Below, one piece after another: positions 15,192-22,608 of a DNA stretch of 43,252 bases. The position numbers were made by a program, and so were the translations under genes. This DNA is from Xanthobacteraceae bacterium (GTDB lineage: Bacteria; Pseudomonadota; Alphaproteobacteria; Rhizobiales; Xanthobacteraceae): NCBI GenBank assembly GCA_030038415.1, contig JASHOX010000147.1, positions 1 through 43,252 on the forward strand, in the 5' to 3' direction. The notes under the pieces are model-generated. The model saw only the letters and a program-made list of their open reading frames with translations. It did no database searches and was not told the DNA's origin. Within the stretch, counting starts at the first letter, position 1; the number at the start of each line of letters is the position of its first letter.

Positions 15192-16049
15192 TCATGCCGC
15201 CGCCCGCCCCAGCGCCCGGCGCGTTACCGCGAGCACGAGGTCGCGGCGGAATTCGGCGCTGGTGACGTTGTCCTCCATCGGGTCGATCGCCGCCGTGGCG
15301 GCTTGGGCCGCGGCGCGGAACGCCGCGTCGCCAGGCGCGGCGCCGTCGAGCGCCCGCTCGGCCTCGGCGATGCGCCGCGGTTTGACTTCGGCGCCGCCGA
15401 CCGCGAGCCGCGGCGCGGAAATCTTGCCGGCTTCGAGCCGGTAGACGCCGAGCGCCATCGCCATGGCGAAATCGCCGGCGCGGCGATTGAATTCGTAGAA
15501 TCCGCAATGGGCGTCGGCGGGAAGGAGCGGCAGCCGCGCCTCGACCAAGAGTTCGTCGTCGGCGAGCGCCGTGGTCATGATGCCCTTGAAGAAATCGCGC
15601 GCCGCGATGACGCGCTCGCCGCGCGCGCTCTTAGCCAGCACCTCGCCGTCGAGCGCCGCCAGAACGAGGCACCATTCCGATGCCGGGTCGGCATGGGCGA
15701 GCGAGCCGCAAAAGGTGCCGCGGTTGCGGATCGGGTAATGCGCGATGTGCCGCACCATGTCGGCGAGCAAGGCGCCGAGCGGGCCGTCGCAGGCCGGCTT
15801 ATGAAACGCGGCATGGCGGACGCCGGCGCCGATGACGAGCTTGCCGTCCGCGATTGTCAGCCGATTGAGCGCGGCAACGCCGTTGATGTCGACGAGATGC
15901 GCGGGCTTGGCGAGGCGGAACGCCATGGTCGGAACGAGACTCTGCCCGCCGGCGAGCACGCGGCCGTCCTCGGGCGCGACTCGCGCGAGAATGGCGACCG
16001 CCTCGTCGACGGTTTTCGGCGCGTGGTAGCGAAACGCCGCAGGTTTCAT
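15192..16049 (-). CDS. Molybdenum hydroxylase FAD-binding subunit (CoxM-like), copy 1
   Basis: A 285-residue FAD subunit of the xanthine-oxidase family, which passes electrons from the 2Fe-2S subunit to the acceptor. The FAD-binding motifs are L-A-G-G-Q-S-L near 33-39 and N-R-G-T-F-C-G-S-L-A-H-A-D-P-A-S-E near 105-120. The family glycine is replaced by Cys in the second motif (T-F-C-G-S instead of T-x-G-G-S). The ATG at 16049 has AAGG about 8 nt upstream. It precedes the Mo subunit on the same strand, 88 nt away, and is divergent from a second FAD subunit whose start is 138 nt off. Confidence 0.9.
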   Translation of the reverse strand: MKPAAFRYHAPKTVDEAVAILARVAPEDGRVLAGGQSLVPTMAFRLAKPAHLVDINGVAALNRLTIADGKLVIGAGVRHAAFHKPACDGPLGALLADMVRHIAHYPIRNRGTFCGSLAHADPASEWCLVLAALDGEVLAKSARGERVIAARDFFKGIMTTALADDELLVEARLPLLPADAHCGFYEFNRRAGDFAMAMALGVYRLEAGKISAPRLAVGGAEVKPRRIAEAERALDGAAPGDAAFRAAAQAATAAIDPMEDNVTSAEFRRDLVLAVTRRALGRAAA

Positions 16050-16080
16050 TGCGGTGCCTTCATCGCGCGAACGTCATGCG

Positions 16081-16102
16081 GCTGGTCCCAAGCTGGTCCA
16101 AA
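16081..16102. promoter_or_regulatory. 11-bp tandem repeat between the two hydroxylase arms, possible operator
   Basis: GCTGGTCCCAA (16081-16091) is followed directly by GCTGGTCCAAA (16092-16102): a tandem repeat of one helical turn with one mismatch. A second pair, TTGGTGCA (16129-16136) and TTGGCGCA (16143-16150), lies on the right. They fall in the 138-nt region that must hold both divergent promoters. The XRE regulator encoded at 17679 is an obvious candidate binder, but that is inference. Confidence 0.4.
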
Positions 16103-16187
16103 GTTCGGGATTGGCGTATGTTTTTGAATTGGTGCACAGATTTTGGCGCAGAGTCAAAGTGTGCGTCCCGCAGAGTATCGGCCCGGC

Positions 16188-17063
16188 ATGAAACCTCCCG
16201 CATTTTCCTACCACGATCCGCGCTCTGTCGCCGACGCCGTCGGGCTGCTCGCAAGCCTCGACAACGCCAAGCTGCTCGCCGGCGGCCAATCACTGATGCC
16301 GATGCTCAACATGCGCTTCGTCTTGCCCGATCACCTCATCGATCTCAACCGGGTCGAAGGCTTGAACACCATCCGCGAGGAGAATGGCGCGCTTGAAATC
16401 GGCGCGATGACGCGCCAGCGCGACATCGAATTCTCCGACCTGGTGCGCGAGCGCTGCCCGCTGATGCACGAAGCCATCGGCCACGTCGGCCACCGGCAGA
16501 CGCGCAACCGCGGCACGCTCGGCGGCTCGCTGTGCCATCTCGATCCGGCGGCGGAACTCGTCGCGGTCGCTGCCGCGCTCGATGCCAAGCTCACCATCGC
16601 CGGCAAGAACGGGACGCGCGCGATCGATTTCGCCGCGTTCCCGGTGGCCTATATGACGCCGGCGCTCGAGCCCGACGAGCTTTTGACCGGCGCGAGTTTT
16701 TCCTGCTGGCCGGAGCGGCACGGTTACAGCTTCGTCGAGTTTTCCCGTCGCCATGGCGATTTCGCCATCGTCTCCGCCGCGGCGCTCATCGAGGAAGACG
16801 CGCATGGCAAGGTCACGCGCGCGTCGCTGACGCTCGGCGGCATGGGCCTAGCGCCGGTCCGCGCCAGCGATGTCGAGCGCGCGCTCATCGGCGAGACGAT
16901 AGAAGACAAGCGGCTGCGGGAAATCTGCGAGCCGTTGCGCAAGTTGGATGCGGTAGACGATATCCACGCGCCGGCCTCCTACCGCCGGCAACTGGCCACG
17001 GTGCTGTCGCGCCGCGCGCTGTTCAAGGCGCATGAGCGGATTGCGGAAGGTCCGCGCGCATGA
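16188..17063 (+). CDS. Molybdenum hydroxylase FAD-binding subunit (CoxM-like), copy 2
   Basis: A 291-residue FAD subunit and paralogue of the divergent copy. It keeps the canonical motifs A-G-G-Q-S-L-M-P-M (about 33-41) and N-R-G-T-L-G-G-S-L-C-H-L-D-P-A-A-E, including the full glycine pair that copy 1 lacks. The ATG at 16188 is chosen because M-K-P-P-A-F-S-Y-H is the family start; an upstream in-frame GTG-type start would add 15 unconserved residues. It overlaps the 2Fe-2S subunit by 4 nt (ATGA), so these two are translationally coupled. This copy is the better candidate for the catalytic complex. Confidence 0.9.
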   Translation: MKPPAFSYHDPRSVADAVGLLASLDNAKLLAGGQSLMPMLNMRFVLPDHLIDLNRVEGLNTIREENGALEIGAMTRQRDIEFSDLVRERCPLMHEAIGHVGHRQTRNRGTLGGSLCHLDPAAELVAVAAALDAKLTIAGKNGTRAIDFAAFPVAYMTPALEPDELLTGASFSCWPERHGYSFVEFSRRHGDFAIVSAAALIEEDAHGKVTRASLTLGGMGLAPVRASDVERALIGETIEDKRLREICEPLRKLDAVDDIHAPASYRRQLATVLSRRALFKAHERIAEGPRA

Positions 17064-17554
17064 GCGAACAGCGCACTATCGCCGTCACCATCAACGGCAA
17101 GCGCCACGAAGCCGCCGTGCCGGTCCGTCTGACGCTGGCGGATTTTTTGCGCCAGCACCTTAAGCTCACCGGCACCCATCTCGGCTGCGAGCACGGCGTC
17201 TGCGGCGCCTGCACCGTGCTGTTCGACGGCCATTCCGCGCGCTCCTGCCTGATGCTTGCGGTGCAGGCCGACGGCCACGACGTCTTAACCGTCGAAGGCA
17301 TCGCGCCCGATGCCAACACGCTGCATCCCTTGCAGCAGGCGTTCCACGACCATCACGGCCTGCAATGCGGCTTCTGCACGCCGGGAATCTTGACGACGCT
17401 GATCGAGCTGTTGCGCGACAATCCAAATCCGACCGAAGCGGATATTCGCGTCGGCATCTCGGGAAACCTTTGCCGCTGCACCGGCTATCACAACATCGTC
17501 GCCGCCGCGCTGGAAGCCGCGAGGCGCTTGCGCTCGGCGGAACGCGCGCCTTGA
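17060..17554 (+). CDS. Molybdenum hydroxylase 2Fe-2S subunit (CoxS-like)
   Basis: A 164-residue small subunit with the two expected [2Fe-2S] clusters. The plant-type ferredoxin cluster is C43, C48, C51 and C63 (C-E-H-G-V-C-G-A-C). The C-terminal cluster is C103, C106, C138 and C140 (C-G-F-C-T-P-G and N-L-C-R-C-T-G-Y). All eight ligands are present. The length is normal for the family. It is the only small subunit in the locus and so must serve the large subunit on the opposite arm. The start codon overlaps the FAD-subunit stop. Confidence 0.94.
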   Translation: MSEQRTIAVTINGKRHEAAVPVRLTLADFLRQHLKLTGTHLGCEHGVCGACTVLFDGHSARSCLMLAVQADGHDVLTVEGIAPDANTLHPLQQAFHDHHGLQCGFCTPGILTTLIELLRDNPNPTEADIRVGISGNLCRCTGYHNIVAAALEAARRLRSAERAP

Positions 17555-17575
17555 GCGAGGGTTGCTCTTTACTTC

Positions 17576-17663
17576 GTCATGCCCGGCCTCGTGTCCGGCA
17601 TCCACGTCTTTCTTTCCTGTCGAACGCCAAGACGTGGATGGCCGGGACAAGCCCTGCCATAAC
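17576..17663. repeat. Long imperfect inverted repeat ahead of the XRE regulator
   Basis: Two roughly 35-nt arms (17576-17610 and 17629-17663) pair around an 18-nt loop. The best-matched inner part is CATCCACGTCTT facing AAGACGTGGATG, and the outer part pairs GCCCGG-type with CCGGGAC-type strings. It lies between the 2Fe-2S subunit stop (17554) and the regulator start (17679). Similar GGCCGGG...CATCCACGTCTT units are, from memory, a dispersed repeat in Bradyrhizobium relatives. As RNA it would fold into a long hairpin just before the regulator's ribosome binding site. Confidence 0.75.
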
Positions 17664-17678
17664 GGCTAGGGGTCGGTG

Positions 17679-18563
17679 ATGCCCGTCCGTTTCGACGACA
17701 TCGGCCATCGGCTCAAAGCCTTCCGCCTCGGCTCCGGGCTCGCGGCCGAGGAGATCGCGCAACAGCTCGGCATTTCCCGCACCGCGCTCTACCGCTTCGA
17801 GAAGGGCGAAGTGGCGAAGATCGAAACGCTGGAAAAGCTCGCCGAGCTTCTCAATGTCTCGGTGCCGACGCTGCTCGGCGTCGGCGGCGAATATATCGCC
17901 TCCGCGGTCAGCTATTTCGAGCGCATGCGCCAGATCGAGGAGAGCGCCGAGTACATCATCGTGCTAGCCGGCCCAATCTCCTACGTACTCGCTTCCGACG
18001 GTTTTGACGGCGCGCTCGGCGAGGTGTTGCGCGAATCCGTCCCCGACGGCATCGCCAAGCGCGCGCAGGCGCTCCATCAGATCGACGAGCTGATGGCGGT
18101 GTTGCGCGCGCGCAAGGAGTGTTACCGCCGCCGCCGCCCGGCGGTGGTCAATCTGATCGCCGCCGCCGAGATGGAGCGCTTTCTGCGCAACGGCCTGGTC
18201 GGCCGCCACGATCTGTCCGACAAAGTGCGCCGCGCGCGACGTGCGCTCGCGCGCGCCGAGGCCGAGCATTTCACCGCGCTGATGGAGAACGAGCCGATCG
18301 GCGTGCAGATCGGCATCGTGCGCGATACGCTGCCGCACACGAGTTTTCAGATCTTCCGCCAGCCCGACCGCAAAATTCTGGCGCTTTCCCCGTTTCGGCT
18401 CGGCGAGGAGCCGAACATCCGCGTCGGCGTCGCCATGATCACCTCGGCGCCCGAAGCGCTCGCGCTGCACGAAACCATGGCGCGCGAGCTGTGGGCCGGC
18501 GCGCTCAAAGGCCCCGCCGCCGTGCGCTTCATGCGTGGGGTGATGGAGGAAGCGGCCGGGTGA
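17679..18563 (+). CDS. XRE-family transcriptional regulator with large C-terminal domain
   Basis: A 294-residue regulator. Residues 8-62 form an XRE/Cro helix-turn-helix: I-G-H-R-L-K-A-F-R, then the recognition unit I-S-R-T-A-L-Y-R-F-E-K-G-E and I-E-T-L-E-K-L-A-E-L-L. The remaining 230 residues hold a predicted alpha/beta ligand-sensing domain that I cannot assign to a named family; it is neither a cupin nor a peptidase. AGGGG (17668-17672) sits 6 nt before the ATG at 17679, next to an in-frame GTG at 17676. It lies downstream of the hydroxylase small subunit and is likely to control that locus or the binding-protein genes beyond. Confidence 0.8.
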   Translation: MPVRFDDIGHRLKAFRLGSGLAAEEIAQQLGISRTALYRFEKGEVAKIETLEKLAELLNVSVPTLLGVGGEYIASAVSYFERMRQIEESAEYIIVLAGPISYVLASDGFDGALGEVLRESVPDGIAKRAQALHQIDELMAVLRARKECYRRRRPAVVNLIAAAEMERFLRNGLVGRHDLSDKVRRARRALARAEAEHFTALMENEPIGVQIGIVRDTLPHTSFQIFRQPDRKILALSPFRLGEEPNIRVGVAMITSAPEALALHETMARELWAGALKGPAAVRFMRGVMEEAAG

Positions 18564-18598
18564 GATGCATCCGCCGCTCCCTTTCGCGGGGCAGGACG

Positions 18599-19300
18599 TT
18601 ACGCCCTGGCATATTTGCCGCGGTTGAAGAAGCGGTCCTTCTGGTCGTCGTTGGCGGTGTCGCGGTTGGATTTGATCATGCCGACCTTGGCCAGCGCCGC
18701 TTTCACCGCCGGCCGCTCGTCGATCGACTTGAACCAGCGGGCGAGATTCGGATTGTCCTCCCACTTCACGCCTTGCGCGTCGTGATTGCGCGTCCACGGA
18801 AAGGTGGCGATGTCGGCGATCGAATAGTCGGCGCCGGCGAGATAGGGCACCTGGGCGAGGCGCTTTTCCATCACCTCGTAGAGCCGCTTCACCTCGGTCT
18901 GATAGCGCGTCATCGAATAGGCGTTACCCTCTTTCGGCGCGAACATCTTGAAATGGGTGAACTGGCCGAACATCGGGCCGACACCCGAGGTCTGGAAGAA
19001 CAGCCACTGCAGCACGTCGTATTTCTTCGCCGTGTCGGTCGGCAAAAATTTGCCAGTCTTCTCGGCGAGGTACATCAGGATCGCGCCGGACTCGATCACC
19101 GTGTAGGGCTTGCCGCCGGGCCCGTCGGAATCGATGATCGCCGGTATTTTTGAGTTCGGGTTGATCTTGATGAAATCCGGATTGTACTGCTCGCCCTTCC
19201 ACACGTCGACGAAATGCTCCTTGTAGGGGAGCTTGGTCTCTTCGAGCATGATGTAGATTTTCTGCACGTTCGGGCTGGTCAGGGCATAAAGATCGATCAT
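18599..19300 (-). CDS. Glutathione S-transferase, Nu-class-like (YfcG/Ure2 type)
   Basis: A 233-residue cytosolic glutathione transferase. The thioredoxin-fold domain (1-85) starts M-I-D-L-Y-A-L-T-S-P-N-V-Q-K-I, with T8/S9/N11 in the position of the Nu-class active site rather than a Cys or Tyr. It continues with N-P-N-S-K-I-P-A-I and E-S-G-A-I-L-M-Y-L-A-E-K, the glutathione-binding cis-Pro and Glu-Ser pair. The alpha-helical domain (95-210) has the usual Y-S-I-A-D-I-A-T-F-P-W. The ATG at 19300 has AAGGA upstream. Such enzymes reduce disulfides or conjugate electrophiles. It converges with the XRE gene and is divergent from the next binding-protein pair. Confidence 0.9.
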   Translation of the reverse strand: MIDLYALTSPNVQKIYIMLEETKLPYKEHFVDVWKGEQYNPDFIKINPNSKIPAIIDSDGPGGKPYTVIESGAILMYLAEKTGKFLPTDTAKKYDVLQWLFFQTSGVGPMFGQFTHFKMFAPKEGNAYSMTRYQTEVKRLYEVMEKRLAQVPYLAGADYSIADIATFPWTRNHDAQGVKWEDNPNLARWFKSIDERPAVKAALAKVGMIKSNRDTANDDQKDRFFNRGKYARA

Positions 19301-19482
19301 GGCAATGTCCTTGGGTTCCTCTTTGGATTTTGGCGGAAGGCGTGAACCTATCGGCCGCGCCAGGGGCCGGCAAGACGGCCGCCAGGCCATCGCACCGGGT
19401 GCCGATCACTTGTGCGACATCGCCGATGCCGCGTAGGCTGCCGAGAGGGGCGAATAAGAAGAATGTCGGTAGGGAGTGCAAA

Positions 19483-20463
19483 ATGCAGCGCATCATCCAG
19501 CGGCTCGCCGCCATCGCTTTTGTCGCCGTGGCGGCGACCGCGGTTGCCGGGGCGGCGCGCGCCGAGGACGGTTATCCGAACCACCCGGTGCGCTGGCTGG
19601 TCGGCTATCCGCCCGGCGGCTCGACCGATATTTGCGCCCGCCTGATCGGCAGCTACCTGTCGGGAATTTTTCATCAGCAATTCCTGATCGAGAACCGGCC
19701 CGGCGCCGGCAACAACCTCGCCACCGAGATCGCCGCGCATTCGCCGCCGGACGGTTACACGGTGTTCCTGGTCAATCCCGCCAACGCGATTAACGCCACG
19801 CTCTACAAAAATCTGCCGTTCGACTTCATCCACGACATGGCGCCCGTTGCCGGCTTCATCCGCGTGCCCAACGTCATGGAGGTCAATCCGAACGTGCCCG
19901 CGCATTCGGTCAAGGAGTTCATCGATTACGCCAAGGCCAATCCCGGCAAGGTCAACATGGCGTCCGCCGGCATCGGCACCTCGACGCATTTGTCGGGCGC
20001 CTTGTTCATGCAGATGACCGGCGTCAATCTGGTGCATGTGCCGTATCGCGGCGCCGGACCCGCGCTGGTCGATATGCTCGGCGGCCAGGTCCAGGTGTTC
20101 TTCGACAACCTGCCGTCCTCGATCGGCTATATCCACGCCGGCAAGCTACGTGCGCTGGCGGTGACCACGGCGGAGCGTTCGAAAGCGCTCCCCGACGTGC
20201 CGACGGTGGCCGAGACCGTGCCGGGCTACGAAGCGAGCGCCTGGTTCGGCATGGCAGTGCCGGCGGGCACGCCGCGCGACATCGTCGAGACGCTCAACCG
20301 CGCGGTCAACGACGCGCTCGCCGATCCCGGCGTCCAGGCTAAGCTCGCCGAGCTCGGCGGCACTTTGATCCCGGGCACGCCGGAAGATTTCGGCAAGCTC
20401 GTCGCCGACGAAACCGACAAATGGGCCAAGGTGGTCAAGGCTACCGGCGCGACCGCGGAGTAG
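19483..20463 (+). CDS. Bug/TctC family substrate-binding protein, copy 4
   Basis: A 326-residue periplasmic carboxylate-binding protein. The signal peptide (1-27, ending G-A-A-R-A) has no twin-arginine motif, so Sec export is expected, unlike copies 1-3. Family blocks are Y-P-N-H-P-V-R-W-L-V-G-Y, I-E-N-R-P-G-A-G-N-N-L-A, P-P-D-G-Y-T-V-F and V-P-Y-R-G-A-G-P-A-L. The ATG at 19483 is supported by AGGGAG (19471-19476). It is the first gene of a tight unit with copy 5 (4-nt gap) and an amidohydrolase. Confidence 0.93.
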   Translation: MQRIIQRLAAIAFVAVAATAVAGAARAEDGYPNHPVRWLVGYPPGGSTDICARLIGSYLSGIFHQQFLIENRPGAGNNLATEIAAHSPPDGYTVFLVNPANAINATLYKNLPFDFIHDMAPVAGFIRVPNVMEVNPNVPAHSVKEFIDYAKANPGKVNMASAGIGTSTHLSGALFMQMTGVNLVHVPYRGAGPALVDMLGGQVQVFFDNLPSSIGYIHAGKLRALAVTTAERSKALPDVPTVAETVPGYEASAWFGMAVPAGTPRDIVETLNRAVNDALADPGVQAKLAELGGTLIPGTPEDFGKLVADETDKWAKVVKATGATAE

Positions 20464-20467
20464 GGAT

Positions 20468-21424
20468 GTGATCCGAGTCATCGCTGCACTGTGTTTAATC
20501 GCCGCGTCCATCCCGGCGTCGGCGCAGGTCTATCCGACGCGGCCGATCCATGCGCTCACTGCGGTCGGTCCCGGCGGCACCAGCGACGTGTTCATGCGCG
20601 CCATGGCTCAGGAGTTCGGCAGGCGCTGGAATCAGACCATCATCGTGGAAGATCGGCCCGGCGGCTCAATGAACATCGGCGGCGAAGCTTGCGCGCAGGC
20701 GGTCCCCGACGGCTATACCATCTGTATTCTGCCGCCGGAGACGCTTGCCTATAACAAGCTTCTGTACAAAGGGCTGCGCTACGATCCGGAAAAGGATTTT
20801 GCACCGATCACCAATCCGTTCTTCACCACCCAGGTGCTGGTGGTGAGCGCCAAGCTCGGTGTGCATTCACTGACCGAACTGGCCGCGCTGTCAAAGGCCA
20901 AGCCGAAAACCTTGAGCTATACGGCGCCGTCGATTCCGCTGGTCGCGTTCATGGACCAGTGGATCAAGTCGACCGGGGCGGACATCGTCAAAGTGCCGTT
21001 CCGCGGCGGCGGCGAAGCGGTCAACGACATGCTCAGCGGCTCGACGCCGGTGGCGTTTTTCGGCGCCTCCAACTGGCTGTCGTTCATCAAGAACGGCACC
21101 GTCATTCCGCTCGCGGTGGACAGCCCGCAACGCTCGCCGCTTCTGCCCGCCGTGCCCACCCTCGCCGAGCTTGGTTATCATGGCGACCTGACCCGGCTTT
21201 ATTTCGGCCTTGTCGCGCCGGCCGCGACGCCGCAGCCGATCATTCAAAAGCTTTATAGCGAGTTCGCCGCCGTCGGCGCCGACCCGGCGTTCCGTCAGAC
21301 ACACATGATCGATCTCGGGCTCGAGCCGGTGTTCGATACGCCGGAACAATTCGCAAGCTTCCTGAAAGAAGACCGCGCCGCGTCGGCGCGCATCGTCAAA
21401 GAAGCCGGAATGAGCTCGCAATGA
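20468..21424 (+). CDS. Bug/TctC family substrate-binding protein, copy 5
   Basis: A 318-residue paralogue of copy 4, with a short Sec signal peptide (1-19, A-S-I-P-A-S-A). It is more divergent: H-A-L-T-A-V-G-P-G-G-T-S-D in the first loop and V-P-F-R-G-G-G-E-A-V in the ligand loop. The start is GTG at 20468, with GGAG (20457-20460) in the tail of copy 4; an ATG at 20466 is out of frame. The stop overlaps the start of the amidohydrolase (ATGA at 21421), which ties this uptake protein to that enzyme. Confidence 0.92.
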   Translation: MIRVIAALCLIAASIPASAQVYPTRPIHALTAVGPGGTSDVFMRAMAQEFGRRWNQTIIVEDRPGGSMNIGGEACAQAVPDGYTICILPPETLAYNKLLYKGLRYDPEKDFAPITNPFFTTQVLVVSAKLGVHSLTELAALSKAKPKTLSYTAPSIPLVAFMDQWIKSTGADIVKVPFRGGGEAVNDMLSGSTPVAFFGASNWLSFIKNGTVIPLAVDSPQRSPLLPAVPTLAELGYHGDLTRLYFGLVAPAATPQPIIQKLYSEFAAVGADPAFRQTHMIDLGLEPVFDTPEQFASFLKEDRAASARIVKEAGMSSQ

Positions 21425-22431
21425 TTATCGAATGGCACACCCACGTCTATCCTCCGGAAGAGGCGGCCGTCGATGCGCTCGCCTGGGACGGCAAGAGTGG
21501 GCCGACCTGGGCCGGCCGCTGTCCGATGACGCTCGACAACGTGCTCGAGGCGCATCGTCGCTGCAGCATCGACGTCACCGTGTTCAGCAACGCCGCGCAT
21601 TACCTTCGCGGCAAGGCCGATGCCGAGGAGCTCAAGGCGATCCAGCGCTGGTCCGATTACGCTGCCGAAATTCAGGCGGCGCATAAAGGGGTGCTCTACG
21701 GCTTCGCCACCATGCTGCCCTGCGGCGGGCCGGCTTTCCTGAAGGAGACCGAGCGCGCGATCCGCCAGCTTGGTCTCAAGGGCATTCTCATCCATTCCAA
21801 TCACAAGGGGCATTATCCGGACGATGACGAGGCGCGGCCGTTCTGGGAATTGGTGCAAGACTTGAACGTGCCGGTCTTCATCCATCCGCCGCATGTCGGC
21901 TTCGGCGAAGAGCGGATGAGGGAATACCGGCTGGCTTCGAGTGTCGGCCGGCCGGCCGACCTCTGTCTCGCGCTGGCGCGCATGATCGTGCGCGGCATTC
22001 TGGAAGATTTTCCGCGTCTCACCATCGTCGCCTCGCATGGCGGCGGCGGGCTATGGGAAGTGATCGGCCGCTTGAACTATGCCTATGAGCTGCAGGAGGA
22101 GTGCTACTTCCTCGGTCCTTACACGCCTATCAAGATCAAGCACGAGCCCGGCTATTATGCCAAGCGCATGTATTTCGACACCGTGACCTATCATCCGCCG
22201 GCGGCACAGCTGGTCGTCGACTCAGTCGGCGCCGACCACGTCCTCTACGGCAGCGACGCGCCGCCGCTCGCCTCGCTCAAGCCGCGGGCGATCAAGCTGG
22301 TCGAGGGTTTGAGGGTGACGCACGAGGAGCGAGAGAAGATTTTCTGGGGCAACGCGGCGCGGCTATTGAAGCTCGACTTGGCGCTCGACACGGCGGCAGG
22401 TTCCTTGCCCGCGGGCGCGGGAGCGGCTTGA
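21421..22431 (+). CDS. ACMSD-type amidohydrolase (predicted decarboxylase/hydrolase)
   Basis: A 336-residue TIM-barrel enzyme of the amidohydrolase-2 family, the size of 2-amino-3-carboxymuconate-6-semialdehyde decarboxylase. The zinc motif H6-T-H8 opens the protein (I-I-E-W-H-T-H). Barrel histidines lie in F-I-H-P-P-H-V-G and V-A-S-H-G-G-G-G-L-W-E, and the acidic ligand in L-Y-G-S-D-A-P-P. Translation is coupled to the binding protein before it by a 4-nt overlap. The likely substrate is the carboxylated compound that copies 4 and 5 bind. It differs clearly in sequence and length from the 420-residue amidohydrolase at 2135. Confidence 0.9.
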   Translation: MIIEWHTHVYPPEEAAVDALAWDGKSGPTWAGRCPMTLDNVLEAHRRCSIDVTVFSNAAHYLRGKADAEELKAIQRWSDYAAEIQAAHKGVLYGFATMLPCGGPAFLKETERAIRQLGLKGILIHSNHKGHYPDDDEARPFWELVQDLNVPVFIHPPHVGFGEERMREYRLASSVGRPADLCLALARMIVRGILEDFPRLTIVASHGGGGLWEVIGRLNYAYELQEECYFLGPYTPIKIKHEPGYYAKRMYFDTVTYHPPAAQLVVDSVGADHVLYGSDAPPLASLKPRAIKLVEGLRVTHEEREKIFWGNAARLLKLDLALDTAAGSLPAGAGAA

Positions 22432-22441
22432 GCCTGCAGCG

Positions 22442-22465
22442 GCCGCGAAGGCGGCGAGATTTTTT
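22442..22465 (+). terminator. Possible short terminator after the amidohydrolase
   Basis: A 5-bp GC stem GCCGC (22442-22446) and GCGGC (22451-22455) with a GAAG tetraloop is followed by GAGA and six T residues (22460-22465). It starts 10 nt after the amidohydrolase stop. The stem is short, so efficiency is uncertain. Confidence 0.4.
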
Positions 22466-22608
22466 CGCGTAGCGGCAGCAACTTAGCCACCTGTGGCCGT
22501 GCCGCCACGGTGCCGAGAATTCACAAGTCCTGCACGGAATTATCGCGTTCAATGGATAGATTGGCGTTCTCGATTGGTCTTTAATTACCCCATAAGAGCG
22601 GGACTCGC

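Noticed and set aside
13430..15265. About 610-codon plus-strand frame over the molybdenum hydroxylase large subunit
   Set aside because: Antisense shadow of a gene with intact cofactor motifs; the translated product has no recognisable family.
12746..17554. Carbon-monoxide dehydrogenase (coxMSL)
   Set aside because: The large-subunit loop lacks the form I motif, gene order is split in two arms and there are two FAD subunits.
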